From the NCBI GenBank assembly GCA_947469885.1, contig CANIQT010000003.1, positions 1 to 64,000 of the forward strand: DNA of 64,000 nt. Direction: 5' to 3'. This stretch comes from Bacteroidota bacterium (lineage in GTDB: Bacteria > Bacteroidota > Bacteroidia > 2-12-FULL-35-15). Positions 36,119 to 45,124 of this stretch are shown one piece after another. The stretch's first letter is position 1; each line of letters begins with the position of its first letter. The translations under genes were made by a program, and so were the position numbers. The notes beneath the pieces were generated by a model. The model made no database searches. It had not been told where the DNA came from and saw nothing but the letters and a program-made list of their open reading frames with translations.

Positions 36119-36126
36119 TACTTTTG
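36119..36126 (+). promoter_or_regulatory. TACTTTTG -7 element
   Basis: TACTTTTG is an exact match to TAnnTTTG, 45 nt before the acyl-CoA dehydrogenase ATG. A TTTG lies about 23 nt upstream at 36092-36095, near the usual -33 distance. Confidence 0.55.
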
Positions 36127-36171
36127 CACTTCTCAAAAATAAAGTAATTATCAATATAAAAATTAAAGAAT

Positions 36172-37311
36172 ATGTTATTTAATCTTACCGAAGAACATTT
36201 AATGATTCAAAAGGCAGCACGCGATTTCGCAAAAGATGTATTGAAGCCTGGAGTTATTGAGAGAGATGAACATCAGAAATTTCCGACCGAAGAAATAAAA
36301 CAAATGGGTGAGTTAGGATTTCTTGGAATGATGGTGGACCCTAAATACGGAGGTGGCGGAATGGATTGTATTTCCTACGTTTTGGCTATGGAAGAGATTT
36401 CGAAAGTAGATGCTTCTTGTTCTGTGGTTATGTCGGTAAACAATTCACTTGTTTGCTGGGGTATCGAAACATTTGGAACGGAAGAACAAAAGCAAAAATA
36501 TTTACCAAAGTTAGCTACTGGTCAAATTATTGGGGCTTTCTGCTTGTCAGAACCTGAAGCGGGCTCTGATGCTACTTCACAAAAAACAACTGCTGTTGAC
36601 AAAGGAGACCATTATGTATTAAATGGTACCAAAAATTGGATTACCAACGGAAGCACTGCTTCTGTTTATCTGGTGATAGCTCAAACCCATCCCGAGCTGG
36701 GGAGCCGAGGCATAAATGCTCTAATTGTTGAAAAAGGGATGCCCGGTTTTGTGGTAGGTCCTAAAGAAAACAAATTGGGAATTCGTGGTTCCGACACTCA
36801 TTCGTTAATGTTTGATAACGTAAAGGTTCCAAAAGAAAATCGTATCGGTGCTGATGGCTTTGGTTTTAAATTCGCTATGCAAACCCTTACAGGTGGCAGA
36901 ATTGGTATTGCTTCTCAGGCATTGGGTATTGCATCTGGTGCTTACGAATTGGCATTAGCTTATTCGAAAGAGCGCAAAGCATTTGGTAAAACAATTAATC
37001 AGCATCAGGCTATTCAGTTTAAATTAGCTGATATGGCAACACAGATAGAAGCCGCACGATTGTTATGCTTAAAGGCTGCCTGGCTTAAAGACAAACACCT
37101 TGATTACGGAACTGCAAGTGCTATGGCAAAAGTATTTTCATCGAAAGTAGCTATGGATACTACCATTGAAGCTGTGCAAATACATGGAGGATACGGTTTT
37201 GTAAAAGAATACCATGTGGAGCGTTTGATGCGAGATGCTAAGATTACTCAGATTTACGAAGGAACTACAGAGGTTCAAAAGATTGTTATTTCAAGAGCTT
37301 TGCTTCAATAA
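36172..37311 (+). CDS. acyl-CoA dehydrogenase
   Basis: The 379-aa flavoprotein oxidises acyl-CoA to enoyl-CoA. It matches the short/medium-chain family end to end: FCLSEPEAGSDATSQKTTA for the FAD/substrate loop, NGTKNWITNG, the RIGIASQALGIASGAYELA helix, YSKERKAFGK, and QIHGGYGFVKEYHVERLMRD. The C-terminal segment IYEGTTEVQKIVISRALL places the catalytic Glu (EGT) at the usual site for short- and medium-chain enzymes. Its chain-length preference cannot be fixed from motifs; it resembles butyryl-CoA dehydrogenases. It is a single gene with its own promoter. Confidence 0.94.
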   Translation: MLFNLTEEHLMIQKAARDFAKDVLKPGVIERDEHQKFPTEEIKQMGELGFLGMMVDPKYGGGGMDCISYVLAMEEISKVDASCSVVMSVNNSLVCWGIETFGTEEQKQKYLPKLATGQIIGAFCLSEPEAGSDATSQKTTAVDKGDHYVLNGTKNWITNGSTASVYLVIAQTHPELGSRGINALIVEKGMPGFVVGPKENKLGIRGSDTHSLMFDNVKVPKENRIGADGFGFKFAMQTLTGGRIGIASQALGIASGAYELALAYSKERKAFGKTINQHQAIQFKLADMATQIEAARLLCLKAAWLKDKHLDYGTASAMAKVFSSKVAMDTTIEAVQIHGGYGFVKEYHVERLMRDAKITQIYEGTTEVQKIVISRALLQ

Positions 37312-37330
37312 AAATAATCAGTTATTACTT

Positions 37331-39937
37331 TTACAATTTAGCTCCGAGCACACACGTTTTTTTGTAATGCTTCACAGTGCCTGTTAAATCAAATACTTCG
37401 AAGTAGATGATATAAATTCCGATGCGACATTTTTCGCGGTCATCATTTATTCCATCCCAACTGAATGTTCCGTTTATTCCCAACAATTCATTACGGATTA
37501 AATGTTTTGTCAATCTTCCTTTGCTGTCGAATATACTAATATTAGCAGTAAATCCGGGAGTATCAAAATGGTAATTAATATTTACGACATCATTATTTCC
37601 GTCTTCATCTGGTGAAAATATTTCGGGAGTTATTTCTATTGCATTATCTGTTTCTCCTGCATCATTGTATTGCGAATTTTTGTAACCCGGAGTTCCAAAC
37701 CCAATATCTTGTGCTGCCGAATGCCAGTTGGTGCGGTCTTGTGTTGGGCGATTAAAATCAATTCGTTCCAGCGAAACTCCTTTAGTGATATTCAACAAAC
37801 CAAAGTGCATATTAGAATAATAAATAAATTTATCAATGATATTTGAATCGCTTGCCAGACAAACAGTTCCTTCGTCTATATTCATCGAAATCATACTTGG
37901 CAAATCAATAAAACCACTTGGATTAGTTGTAGTGTATTGACTTTTTACTGCATTACCATTGGCACTTAGCAGCACATATTCCTGAGGTAAAATTAAACGG
38001 CTTGCTGTAGTTATTTGTTTTACGCTTGAAATAATATTGGTAATAGTATCAAATTGAGACAACGTAATTTTTTTTAAATCAATTACTTTATTCGAACGAT
38101 TATAAATCTCCACATAATCTACTCCTCCCGTATTTGGGTCCGACAGCACTTCATTTATCACCACATCGTTAGGCATGGCAGGCTCTGGAACAAAGAAGTT
38201 TGCACTAGCGGTCAATAATAAATTGCCCGAACAATCACTCATATTACTTGAGGTTAGTATGTAAGTGGTTGAAGTAGCCAAGTTAGAATTAAGTGTAAGA
38301 TAAACACAAGTGAGTGTCGAATTCACAGTGTCGGCAGTGGGTGTGCCTATACCGCCATTGATGCTGTAATTAGAAAGAGTGGAGATAACAGAAGCATCCA
38401 ACGCTTCTGAAAAACAAACATATATATGAGTAGAATCTTCTACCGAAATGCCTGTTATGGTTGGGTGAACGGTATCGGGAGCTGTTGAATAAACACTGTT
38501 TTGAATTCCGGGAGTTCCTCCGTTAATGTCGTTGCTCGCAATCCAATTGCCCCAAGCAGGGCAGTTAATGTTTGCATTCGGATTTATTAATTCCAATGTC
38601 CATCCTCCATTTTTCTTTACATTATCTTGATACCAGTCGTCAGTAAAGGCAACAGAATCAATAACTGCAAGGGTATCGTTTTTTAAATACAAATGGTCGC
38701 CTGCGTTATTTATGGATGGAAAACTACTTACTCCCATATAATTTCCATACGAAGTAAATAATGCTGTATCGGCAATGTTGCAAATTATTAAATATTGATT
38801 GGCTAAGAGTATCGTATTTCCGAGGGTTGCGGTTGATGAGCCATCCGTAAATTTCCATCCATTGAGGTTAAACGAATTCCCGCTTCTATTATAAATTTCG
38901 ATAAACTCAACAGCCGGAACGTTTACCTGTGGTGTTGGGTCTGCCATAATTTCATTAATAATTACATCTTTATAAAGCGAACCTACCACCACTATGTAAG
39001 TAAAATTGTTAGTGGCTGTGGCAATTGCATTTGCACTCAAATCTTGAACATTGGTAACAGTGAGTGTATTCAAAAGCCCGTTTGTAAAAGGTGTTGCAAA
39101 GGTTAAATGCACCAAGCTAAAATTTACTGCATCGCGCACAGCAGCCGAAGGATTACTTAAACCATTGTTTGCACTATAATTACTAAGAGTTTGAGCAGTT
39201 GTTACATCCACCGATTCGTCAAACAACACATCTACTTGTGTGGATGAAATAACGGTGGACGAAACAATAGTGGGCGGTGTAACGTCAAGAATAATAGGAC
39301 CTGCATAGATGCTATCATAAAAATGTTTGTTAAAAAAAGAAGCAGTGGATTGCTGGATAAAAATTCCGAAATAAGCGGAAGTAGTAATGGCAGCATCTGT
39401 GACAGTGCCTTCTGTAACATAATTGTTTCCGGTGCCTGTTGTATCTCTCTGCAGTGTCCACAGGTTGGCAACATCGCGGGTAACTTTTATTTTTAAAATG
39501 TTGTTTGCATGATTAGTCACTCCGTTGGCTCCATCAATAAGAATAGAATTTACAGTAGCCATTCTTTTATATAAGGATACATCATCGGCAGTATTTCCTA
39601 TTCTCACAAAATAGCCGCTGTGTGTAGCTGCACCTAAATTAGAAGAATCTGAAACCAAATAAATATCAGTATAGTTAGCTGATGAAGTATTGAACTGAAG
39701 ATTGACATACAACTCCCATTGTGCACTGGTGGCGGTGGTGGAGGGTGTGCTGAGATAAAACGAAGAAGATGCAACAGAAGAATTGGAACGTAACTGACCA
39801 CTCACAACAGTAAAATCAACAGCATTGCCGCTCCATGCAGGATTAGCAGTAAAATCTCCGTCACTAAAATTGTCGGTTACCTGAGCCGTTGCTACAGATG
39901 TAATAAATAAAAAAACAAAAGCAATAAAGCGCATCAT
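37331..39937 (-). CDS. lamin-tail-domain secreted protein with gliding-type C terminus
   Basis: The 868-aa protein has a signal peptide (MMRFIAFVFLFITSVATAQ). A jelly-roll-like N-terminal domain of about 200 aa is followed by alternating Big_5-like segments (VDVLFDESVDVTTAQTLSNY) and two lamin-tail domains (KDVIINEIMADPTPQVN, NDVVINEVLSDPNTGGVDYV). The C terminus (EIFSPDEDGNNDVVNINYHF ... GTFSWDGINDDREKCRIGIY) resembles the FlgD-like or gliding-motility-associated C-terminal module that sends proteins through T9SS. It probably acts at the cell surface. It converges with the acyl-CoA dehydrogenase gene. Confidence 0.85.
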   Translation of the reverse strand: MMRFIAFVFLFITSVATAQVTDNFSDGDFTANPAWSGNAVDFTVVSGQLRSNSSVASSSFYLSTPSTTATSAQWELYVNLQFNTSSANYTDIYLVSDSSNLGAATHSGYFVRIGNTADDVSLYKRMATVNSILIDGANGVTNHANNILKIKVTRDVANLWTLQRDTTGTGNNYVTEGTVTDAAITTSAYFGIFIQQSTASFFNKHFYDSIYAGPIILDVTPPTIVSSTVISSTQVDVLFDESVDVTTAQTLSNYSANNGLSNPSAAVRDAVNFSLVHLTFATPFTNGLLNTLTVTNVQDLSANAIATATNNFTYIVVVGSLYKDVIINEIMADPTPQVNVPAVEFIEIYNRSGNSFNLNGWKFTDGSSTATLGNTILLANQYLIICNIADTALFTSYGNYMGVSSFPSINNAGDHLYLKNDTLAVIDSVAFTDDWYQDNVKKNGGWTLELINPNANINCPAWGNWIASNDINGGTPGIQNSVYSTAPDTVHPTITGISVEDSTHIYVCFSEALDASVISTLSNYSINGGIGTPTADTVNSTLTCVYLTLNSNLATSTTYILTSSNMSDCSGNLLLTASANFFVPEPAMPNDVVINEVLSDPNTGGVDYVEIYNRSNKVIDLKKITLSQFDTITNIISSVKQITTASRLILPQEYVLLSANGNAVKSQYTTTNPSGFIDLPSMISMNIDEGTVCLASDSNIIDKFIYYSNMHFGLLNITKGVSLERIDFNRPTQDRTNWHSAAQDIGFGTPGYKNSQYNDAGETDNAIEITPEIFSPDEDGNNDVVNINYHFDTPGFTANISIFDSKGRLTKHLIRNELLGINGTFSWDGINDDREKCRIGIYIIYFEVFDLTGTVKHYKKTCVLGAKL

Positions 39938-40004
39938 TGGAGTAAATAACTTTTTTGTAAATGTATAAAAAAGTATTTAATCACGGTAATAACATTATTT
40001 TAAA

Positions 40005-40012
40005 TAATTTTG
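40005..40012 (+). promoter_or_regulatory. TAATTTTG -7 element of asd
   Basis: TAATTTTG fits the TAnnTTTG consensus and lies 27 nt before the asd ATG. No convincing -33 TTG is visible. Confidence 0.45.
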
Positions 40013-40039
40013 TGCTCTCATTAATTTCAATTCATCGTT

Positions 40040-41032
40040 ATGAAAATAGCAGTAGTTGGTGCCACCGGTTTGGTTGGTACCAAAATGATTCAGATATTAG
40101 AACAACGTAATTTTCCTGTAACCGAACTTATTCCGGTGGCTTCCGAAAAATCAGTTGGAAAAGAAATTTTATATAAAGGAAACCACTATTCAGTAGTGAG
40201 TATGCAAACCGCTATTGATATGAAACCCACCATTGCTTTGTTTTCTGCCGGAGGCAACACCTCCTTGGAATGGGCACCAAAATTTGCAGCAGCCGGAATC
40301 ACTGTTATAGATAACTCTTCGGCATGGAGAATGGATGCCACCAAAAAATTAATTGTCCCCGAAATAAATGCACACGTATTAACTTCTTCCGACAAAATTA
40401 TTGCAAATCCAAATTGTTCTACCATTCAAATGGTGATGGTGTTGCATCCGCTTCATCAAAAATATAAAATAAAACGTATTGTAGTTTCCACTTACCAGTC
40501 CGTTTCGGGCACAGGAGTCAAGGCGGTTAATCAGTTGATGAATGAGCGCAACGGAATAAAAGGAGAAATGGCTTATGCGTATCCAATTGATTTGAACGCT
40601 ATTCCTCAGATTGATGTGTTTACTGATAATGGCTACACCAAAGAGGAAATGAAAATGGTGAACGAAACCAGAAAAATTATGGGTGATGATTCTATTCAAG
40701 TTACTGCAACAACGGTGCGCATACCTGTATTGGGTGGACATTCGGAAAGTGTGAACGTAGAGTTTGAAAACGATTATGATTTAAATGAAGTAATAACACT
40801 GCTTGAAAACACCCCGGGAGTAGTGGTTACGGATGATATTAAAAATTTGAAATACCCCATGCCGATGGATGCACAGGATAAAGACGAAGTGTTTGTGGGG
40901 CGATTGCGCAGAGATGAATCTCAGAACAACTCCTTAAATATGTTTATTGTTTCGGACAATTTGCGAAAAGGAGCAGCCACCAATGCTGTTCAAATTGCTG
41001 AATATGTAATTGCGGCTAAACTTTTTATTTAA
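40040..41032 (+). CDS. asd: aspartate-semialdehyde dehydrogenase
   Basis: Makes aspartate semialdehyde from aspartyl phosphate with NADPH, at the branch to lysine/diaminopimelate, threonine and methionine. The nucleotide-binding VVGATGLVGTKM opens the protein. The nucleophile is Cys126 in ANPNCSTIQMV, and VSTYQSVSGTGVKAVNQL and TTVRIPVLGGHSESV are further family blocks. At 330 aa it has full length. It stands beside module B but has its own -7 box. Confidence 0.95.
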   Translation: MKIAVVGATGLVGTKMIQILEQRNFPVTELIPVASEKSVGKEILYKGNHYSVVSMQTAIDMKPTIALFSAGGNTSLEWAPKFAAAGITVIDNSSAWRMDATKKLIVPEINAHVLTSSDKIIANPNCSTIQMVMVLHPLHQKYKIKRIVVSTYQSVSGTGVKAVNQLMNERNGIKGEMAYAYPIDLNAIPQIDVFTDNGYTKEEMKMVNETRKIMGDDSIQVTATTVRIPVLGGHSESVNVEFENDYDLNEVITLLENTPGVVVTDDIKNLKYPMPMDAQDKDEVFVGRLRRDESQNNSLNMFIVSDNLRKGAATNAVQIAEYVIAAKLFI

Positions 41033-41054
41033 TTGACAATGTATAATTGATAAT

Positions 41055-41082
41055 TGATAATGAGTGTTACCTGCATTATCCA
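41055..41082 (-). terminator. hairpin after SBBP gene B
   Basis: This is the counterpart of the hairpin at 8981-9009: TGATAATG ... CATTATCCA around the same GTGTTACCT loop, with one stem position changed. It lies between the convergent asd and SBBP gene B. Confidence 0.45.
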
Positions 41083-41092
41083 TTATTCATAG

Positions 41093-43435
41093 TTAATTAA
41101 GTACAATCTTTCTATTCACCACATTTTTGTTTTTGTCAGTTATTCTCACAAAATAAATTCCTTTTGCAACATCACTCATATCAAGGGTTAGTTGTTTGTT
41201 ATTAGTTGTTAGTTGTTGCATAACATTTCCCAGTACATCCGTTATTTTTATGATGTGTTGGGCTGCTGCGGTAGGTGAGCTTGTCGAACCTGTCGAAGTA
41301 TGCTCTTCACCAAAAGTAATTGTTGTTTGGGAAGTGAAGGGGTTGGGGGAGATGGTAATGTTAGAGTTATTATTTTGTTCACTAATTCCAGCATCTGTTA
41401 CTGTGTAACATGCAGAAGTGTCATTACAACTTGCGCCAAATGGTGCAACAATAACAGCATAGCTACCGGGAATTGAAGGAGTGAAAATCTGACTGTTGCC
41501 TCCTGGAATAAATGCATAATTGTTATTGCAATCAACCCAAGTAAAGTATGCCTGATAGGGATAATTCGCAATTAGACTGCCACCAGTGGGATGTACTCCA
41601 ACAGTATATAAAAAAAGATTTACGTTAAAATGAACAACACTATCACAACCATTCACATTACTTAATATTTGTGTGTAAACTCCACTTGTATTATATATTT
41701 GATTGTTTATGTTAATGCTATTACATCCTTCGGCATTTGTATAGGTATGTGTTACATTTATTATCAGTTGAAGTGTTACGACACTATCACATCCTGAAAA
41801 ATTCTGATATACCTCATAATAAGTTCCTGAAGTGGTATAAGCCCCACCCCCACTATGGTATGCGAGGCAACCAGAATAAGAAATTGTTGTGTCAGAAGCA
41901 GTAAGTGTTAAATCAATCGTGATAATACTGTCACATCCTGTGGCATTTCGCAAATATTGATGATAAGTTCCCGATGAATAATAAGTTTGATTATTCAGCG
42001 AATAAACGTGACAACTATTAATTACAATGGTGTGATAGGAAGGAACACAAGTTTTCAATTTCTGAAGGAATGCATAATTTCCTCCTCCTGATAAATTAAA
42101 TACAGCATTGGGAGCAGGGTCAAAATCCATTTGTGTTCCAAAAAATCCGGTAGAATATAAATTCCCTCCATTGTCAACTGCTAAAGAATAGCCCGTTCCA
42201 TTTCCATTTTGACTGGCAAACATCCCTTTTGCCGTAACAAAATTTCCTGTCGTATCTATTTTTTCAATAAATATATTTCCACAGAGAGAGCAAGAATAAG
42301 TGGGGGTAATAGTATAATTACTTCCACCAGGGTCAAAATTTAACGTGTCTTGGAAGTAACCTATTAAACATAGATTATCCTGATTATCTTTTGTCATATA
42401 ATATGGAGTATGATCAACTAGTTTTTTCACCCACACAAAATTTCCATTTAAGTCTAACTTTTGAACAAAACCACCACCCCATGTCAATATAGACGCTCCG
42501 GGACCCGGGTCAAAATCAACTGAATTAATGTAATTACCTGAAGTGTAAATAAAATTATTATCAACAACTATAGATGACCCCTTAATACTATTGAGAAAAT
42601 CTCCCTGCATATTTATTGCCCATTGAAAATTTCCATTAGAATCTAATTTCTGTACAAAGGCACTTGCTGCACTATTTGTTTGTATTGTTCCAAGCAGATA
42701 TACTGAAGGTCCGGGGTCTAAATCGGCAGTTGTAGAAAACATCCCTGTTGTATAAACATTCCCGTTGTGGTCAATATCTATGCCCATTCCCACGTCACCA
42801 CCTATACTTCCGAACCCCTTAGCCCATACAAAATTGCCAGCGGAATCTAATTTTTGAATATAGATGTCCGCTTCTCCAGCACAAACATAGGTACTCACAC
42901 TTGTTAAATTAAAAACTCCCGGACCAGGGTCAAAATCAGCGGTTAGATTATAAGTACCAATAGAAACAACATTTCCGATTGAATCAACTGCCAATGAAGA
43001 GGAAGTGTACCAAGGATAATAAAAATCACCTGCAACTGATTTTGCCCAAATAAAATTACCGAGGGAATTTAATTTTAAGATGAACACTCCTGTTCCGCTA
43101 ACTATTTCAGTTCCGGTACCAGGGTCCAAATCGGCTACTCCGTTATAAACTCCCTGGATATAGATATTATCGAAACCGTCTGATTTAATACATAATACTT
43201 TAGCATTATAAATTCCTTTCGACCAAATAGAAGTTCCAGTAGAATTAAATTTTTCAATTTTAAGCCATGCTCCCCATTCGCCAGCACAATAGACATTATT
43301 ATCACTATCAGTTATTAATGAATGACCGGCAGCATGGGGTGCGCTAGGAATTAAAGCCCAATCAAATGAATTGTATTGAGCATGAGAACCCACTGCAATT
43401 AATGTGAAGACCATTATAACAATTACTTTTTTCAT
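41093..43435 (-). CDS. SBBP-repeat secreted protein with T9SS sorting domain (module B)
   Basis: The 780-aa protein has a signal peptide (VFTLIAVGSHA). About seven SBBP propeller units are marked by LDSNGNF and ADFDPGPG motifs. Three repeats with a GCDSIITIDLTL / GCDSVVTLQLII pattern and a T9SS type A domain (ISPNPFTSQTTITFGEEHTS, KGIYFVRITDKNKNVVNRKI) follow. It parallels 9034-11433 in propeller and C-terminal domains, but the dockerin-like part is replaced by the GCDS repeats. An in-frame REP-like insert encodes GSTSSPT in the sorting domain. Confidence 0.88.
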   Translation of the reverse strand: MKKVIVIMVFTLIAVGSHAQYNSFDWALIPSAPHAAGHSLITDSDNNVYCAGEWGAWLKIEKFNSTGTSIWSKGIYNAKVLCIKSDGFDNIYIQGVYNGVADLDPGTGTEIVSGTGVFILKLNSLGNFIWAKSVAGDFYYPWYTSSSLAVDSIGNVVSIGTYNLTADFDPGPGVFNLTSVSTYVCAGEADIYIQKLDSAGNFVWAKGFGSIGGDVGMGIDIDHNGNVYTTGMFSTTADLDPGPSVYLLGTIQTNSAASAFVQKLDSNGNFQWAINMQGDFLNSIKGSSIVVDNNFIYTSGNYINSVDFDPGPGASILTWGGGFVQKLDLNGNFVWVKKLVDHTPYYMTKDNQDNLCLIGYFQDTLNFDPGGSNYTITPTYSCSLCGNIFIEKIDTTGNFVTAKGMFASQNGNGTGYSLAVDNGGNLYSTGFFGTQMDFDPAPNAVFNLSGGGNYAFLQKLKTCVPSYHTIVINSCHVYSLNNQTYYSSGTYHQYLRNATGCDSIITIDLTLTASDTTISYSGCLAYHSGGGAYTTSGTYYEVYQNFSGCDSVVTLQLIINVTHTYTNAEGCNSININNQIYNTSGVYTQILSNVNGCDSVVHFNVNLFLYTVGVHPTGGSLIANYPYQAYFTWVDCNNNYAFIPGGNSQIFTPSIPGSYAVIVAPFGASCNDTSACYTVTDAGISEQNNNSNITISPNPFTSQTTITFGEEHTSTGSTSSPTAAAQHIIKITDVLGNVMQQLTTNNKQLTLDMSDVAKGIYFVRITDKNKNVVNRKIVLN

Positions 43436-43488
43436 CTCATTAAATTTTATTTCTCTGTAAAATTAATCTATTATTTCCCAAAAACAAA

Positions 43489-43517
43489 CAATCCCGCCTT
43501 ATTTAAAAAGCAGGATT
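43489..43517 (-). terminator. CAATCCCGC hairpin, copy B
   Basis: This is the same element as 11488-11517 but with GCAGGATTG on one side, so one C-G pair is lost. It lies between the truncated fragment and SBBP gene B. Confidence 0.45.
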
Positions 43518-43529
43518 GGTTTCGTAATT

Positions 43530-43562
43530 AAAGGTTCCACCTTTTTAAAAGGTGGAACCTTT
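43530..43562. repeat. nested 33-nt palindrome, copy B
   Basis: The sequence is identical to the palindrome at 11529-11561, including its TCC/GGA cores and TTA centre. It ends the truncated family fragment in module B in the same way. Confidence 0.8.
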
Positions 43563-43835
43563 ATGAACCCAAACCTGTTTTCCAACTTTATCTGTTGTGT
43601 GCTGAAGTTCAAATGCTGGGCTGGCTTCGGGCAGTTGTAAATGGTAATCATCTTCTGTAGGTACTGTTTCGGAGCAGATTATTTTGATACCGATACGGAC
43701 CACATCCCTTGGTTTTGTTCGTTTCATCATTAATATGCCTGGTTCATTCTTCATGGTTTTAAAAGCTGGATTGGTTTTAGCGAAATGAAAGGTACTACCT
43801 TTTAAAAAGGTAGTACCTTTATCAGCATTAAACAA
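43545..43835 (-). pseudogene. C-terminal-domain fragment of the 222-aa family (module B)
   Basis: The 96-aa ORF carries a piece of the family's C-terminal domain (VRIGIKIICSETVPTEDDYH, PAFELQHTTDKVGKQVWV). It is bounded by nested palindromes on both sides: KGTTFLKGSTF at the start and KGSTF-stop at the end are translations of the two palindromes. Its start overlaps the stop of the 221-aa gene. It matches the fragment of module A over nearly its whole length after IKI. It is most likely a remnant and only possibly a translated peptide. Confidence 0.6.
43788..43820. repeat. nested 33-nt palindrome, variant core
   Basis: The element is AAAGGTACTACCTTT, TAA, AAAGGTAGTACCTTT. It has the same 6-3-6-3-6-3-6 layout as the other copies, but both 3-nt cores differ (ACT/AGT instead of TCC/GGA) in a compensatory way, so the palindrome stays perfect. 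Confidence 0.8.
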
Positions 43836-44493
43836 TAATAATTGAAAAAGGCTCGCTATCAGGTCCCGCTTCGTGGGTTGGACTCAGGTAGTAACAAATT
43901 ACCCAAAGCCGTTTGCCTTCTTTATCACCCGTTGAAAGGATTTCGAAAATAGTTGAACCTTCAGGCTCTTGTCTCCGGTAATCATCAATGGCAGGAGGAG
44001 TGGCAGCTGCATCGGTATATACTATTTTATATCCTATTGATTCCACATCTTTTGGTTTTCCTTTTTTGCCAATCCTGTTTGGGTCCATTGCAAAAATTTC
44101 GGTGTCCAAATGAGTGTTTTTAATCAATGAAATAATAGGCGCAAAGTCCTTTGCAGGAACATTGGTTCTTTGTTTTTTCGGACGAGGAATATACAAATTA
44201 GCATAATCTACTCCCGATAACTCAATGGTTGTGTTCGAACTGATTTGTAATTTCAACGCTTCGGTCATGGCATGGTCAGTTATGTAAAGTGCATTGATGT
44301 CGCCAATACTAATTTCGTTGTGCGTATCGGGTGCGGTGTAATCGTCAAAAACGATAACCCATGCATCCCATTGGTCAACAATCGAATCTTTTTGAGCCAA
44401 AGGAATTCCCAAATCCAGATAATTAATTTCGACATAAGACTTTATAGACTTAAATTCGAAATGATACTTTAATATTTTAAATGATAATTCCAT
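43828..44493 (-). CDS. unrecognised 221-aa protein, module family copy B
   Basis: This is a close paralogue of 11757-12425. Shared stretches include LGIPLAQKDS/LGIPEDQKDG, DDYTAPDTHNEISIGDIN/DDYTNPNTHNTITIGNMN, DYANLYIPRPKK/DYANLDIPKPKT, DFAPIISLIKNTHL, ADPNR/MDPNR and the SPTHEAGPDSEP end. It has no signal peptide or membrane helix, and the C-terminal domain is beta-rich and Fn3-like. The palindrome-bounded fragment and then the SBBP gene follow; the 21-nt array and the LytTR gene lie upstream. Function unknown. Confidence 0.75.
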   Translation of the reverse strand: MELSFKILKYHFEFKSIKSYVEINYLDLGIPLAQKDSIVDQWDAWVIVFDDYTAPDTHNEISIGDINALYITDHAMTEALKLQISSNTTIELSGVDYANLYIPRPKKQRTNVPAKDFAPIISLIKNTHLDTEIFAMDPNRIGKKGKPKDVESIGYKIVYTDAAATPPAIDDYRRQEPEGSTIFEILSTGDKEGKRLWVICYYLSPTHEAGPDSEPFSIIIV

Positions 44494-44716
44494 ACTTTTA
44501 TTATTTTTTTGTTTATACTATTTTTTTGTTTTTGTACTTTTTAATTTAAAAATTCCCTCCAGGGGAGATAAATAATTTTTTTTGCTTTTAGATTGCTTTT
44601 CTTTCTTTTTTGGGTATTGGTCATTAGCCTTTGTCTATTTATATTATGTGTTTTTAGTAATTCATCTATATTATTATCCTTTTCACCTTGTTTTGGGCAT
44701 TTCCACTTACTTTAGC

Positions 44717-44970
44717 ATCTCATCGAAGTGTTGCGTAAAATCATCGGAGTGTTTTGCAAAATCATTGGAGTGTTTTTTGAAATCACTGGAGTGTTTTTAG
44801 AAAATTTTGAATAATTTTTAAAAATCACCGGAGTAATGTGCAAAATCATCGAAGTGTTTTTAAAAATCACTGTAGTGTTTTTAGAAAATTTCGAATAATT
44901 TTTAAAAACCACCGGAGTATTGTTTAAAATCATTGGAGTGTTTTTTGAAATCACTGGAGTTGTTTTGCGT
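44717..44970. repeat. 21-nt-period array with 84-nt higher-order repeat (module B)
   Basis: About 12 units of 20-22 nt follow one another, most beginning AAAATCATCGGAGTGTTT or AAAATTTTGAATAATTTT. Groups of four units repeat as blocks of about 84 nt, with the AAAATTT-GAATAATTTTTA unit occurring twice, four units apart. The minus-strand ORF across it reads as a heptad (KNTPMIL, KNYSKFS and so on), which is only the translation of a 21-nt period. It has the same location as the array of module A but an unrelated unit sequence. Confidence 0.8.
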
Positions 44971-45124
44971 CTTACTCCGGTTTGTTGCTAAAACAGCCAC
45001 TTTTGTTTTTTTGATGCGTTATTTCAATGAACTTTCTTTCGCGCACCAAAGGTAAATGGAGTAAATAAGGTTGCAAGGTGTGAATTCTGTGAGCGTGTAA
45101 AATATTCTGTAAACGTGTATCGAA

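Noticed and set aside
44582-44800. 72-aa plus-strand ORF
   Set aside because: AT-rich frame running into the array, without a recognisable start context or pattern.
44712-44954. 80-aa minus-strand ORF with a heptad pattern (KNTPMIL)
   Set aside because: The seven-residue period is the direct result of the 21-nt DNA repeat; the corresponding array of module A has stops, so coding is not conserved.
44717-44970. LytTR binding sites inside array B
   Set aside because: The best 9-mers around AGTGTTTTG miss three or more consensus positions, unlike the sites in the 67-bp element.
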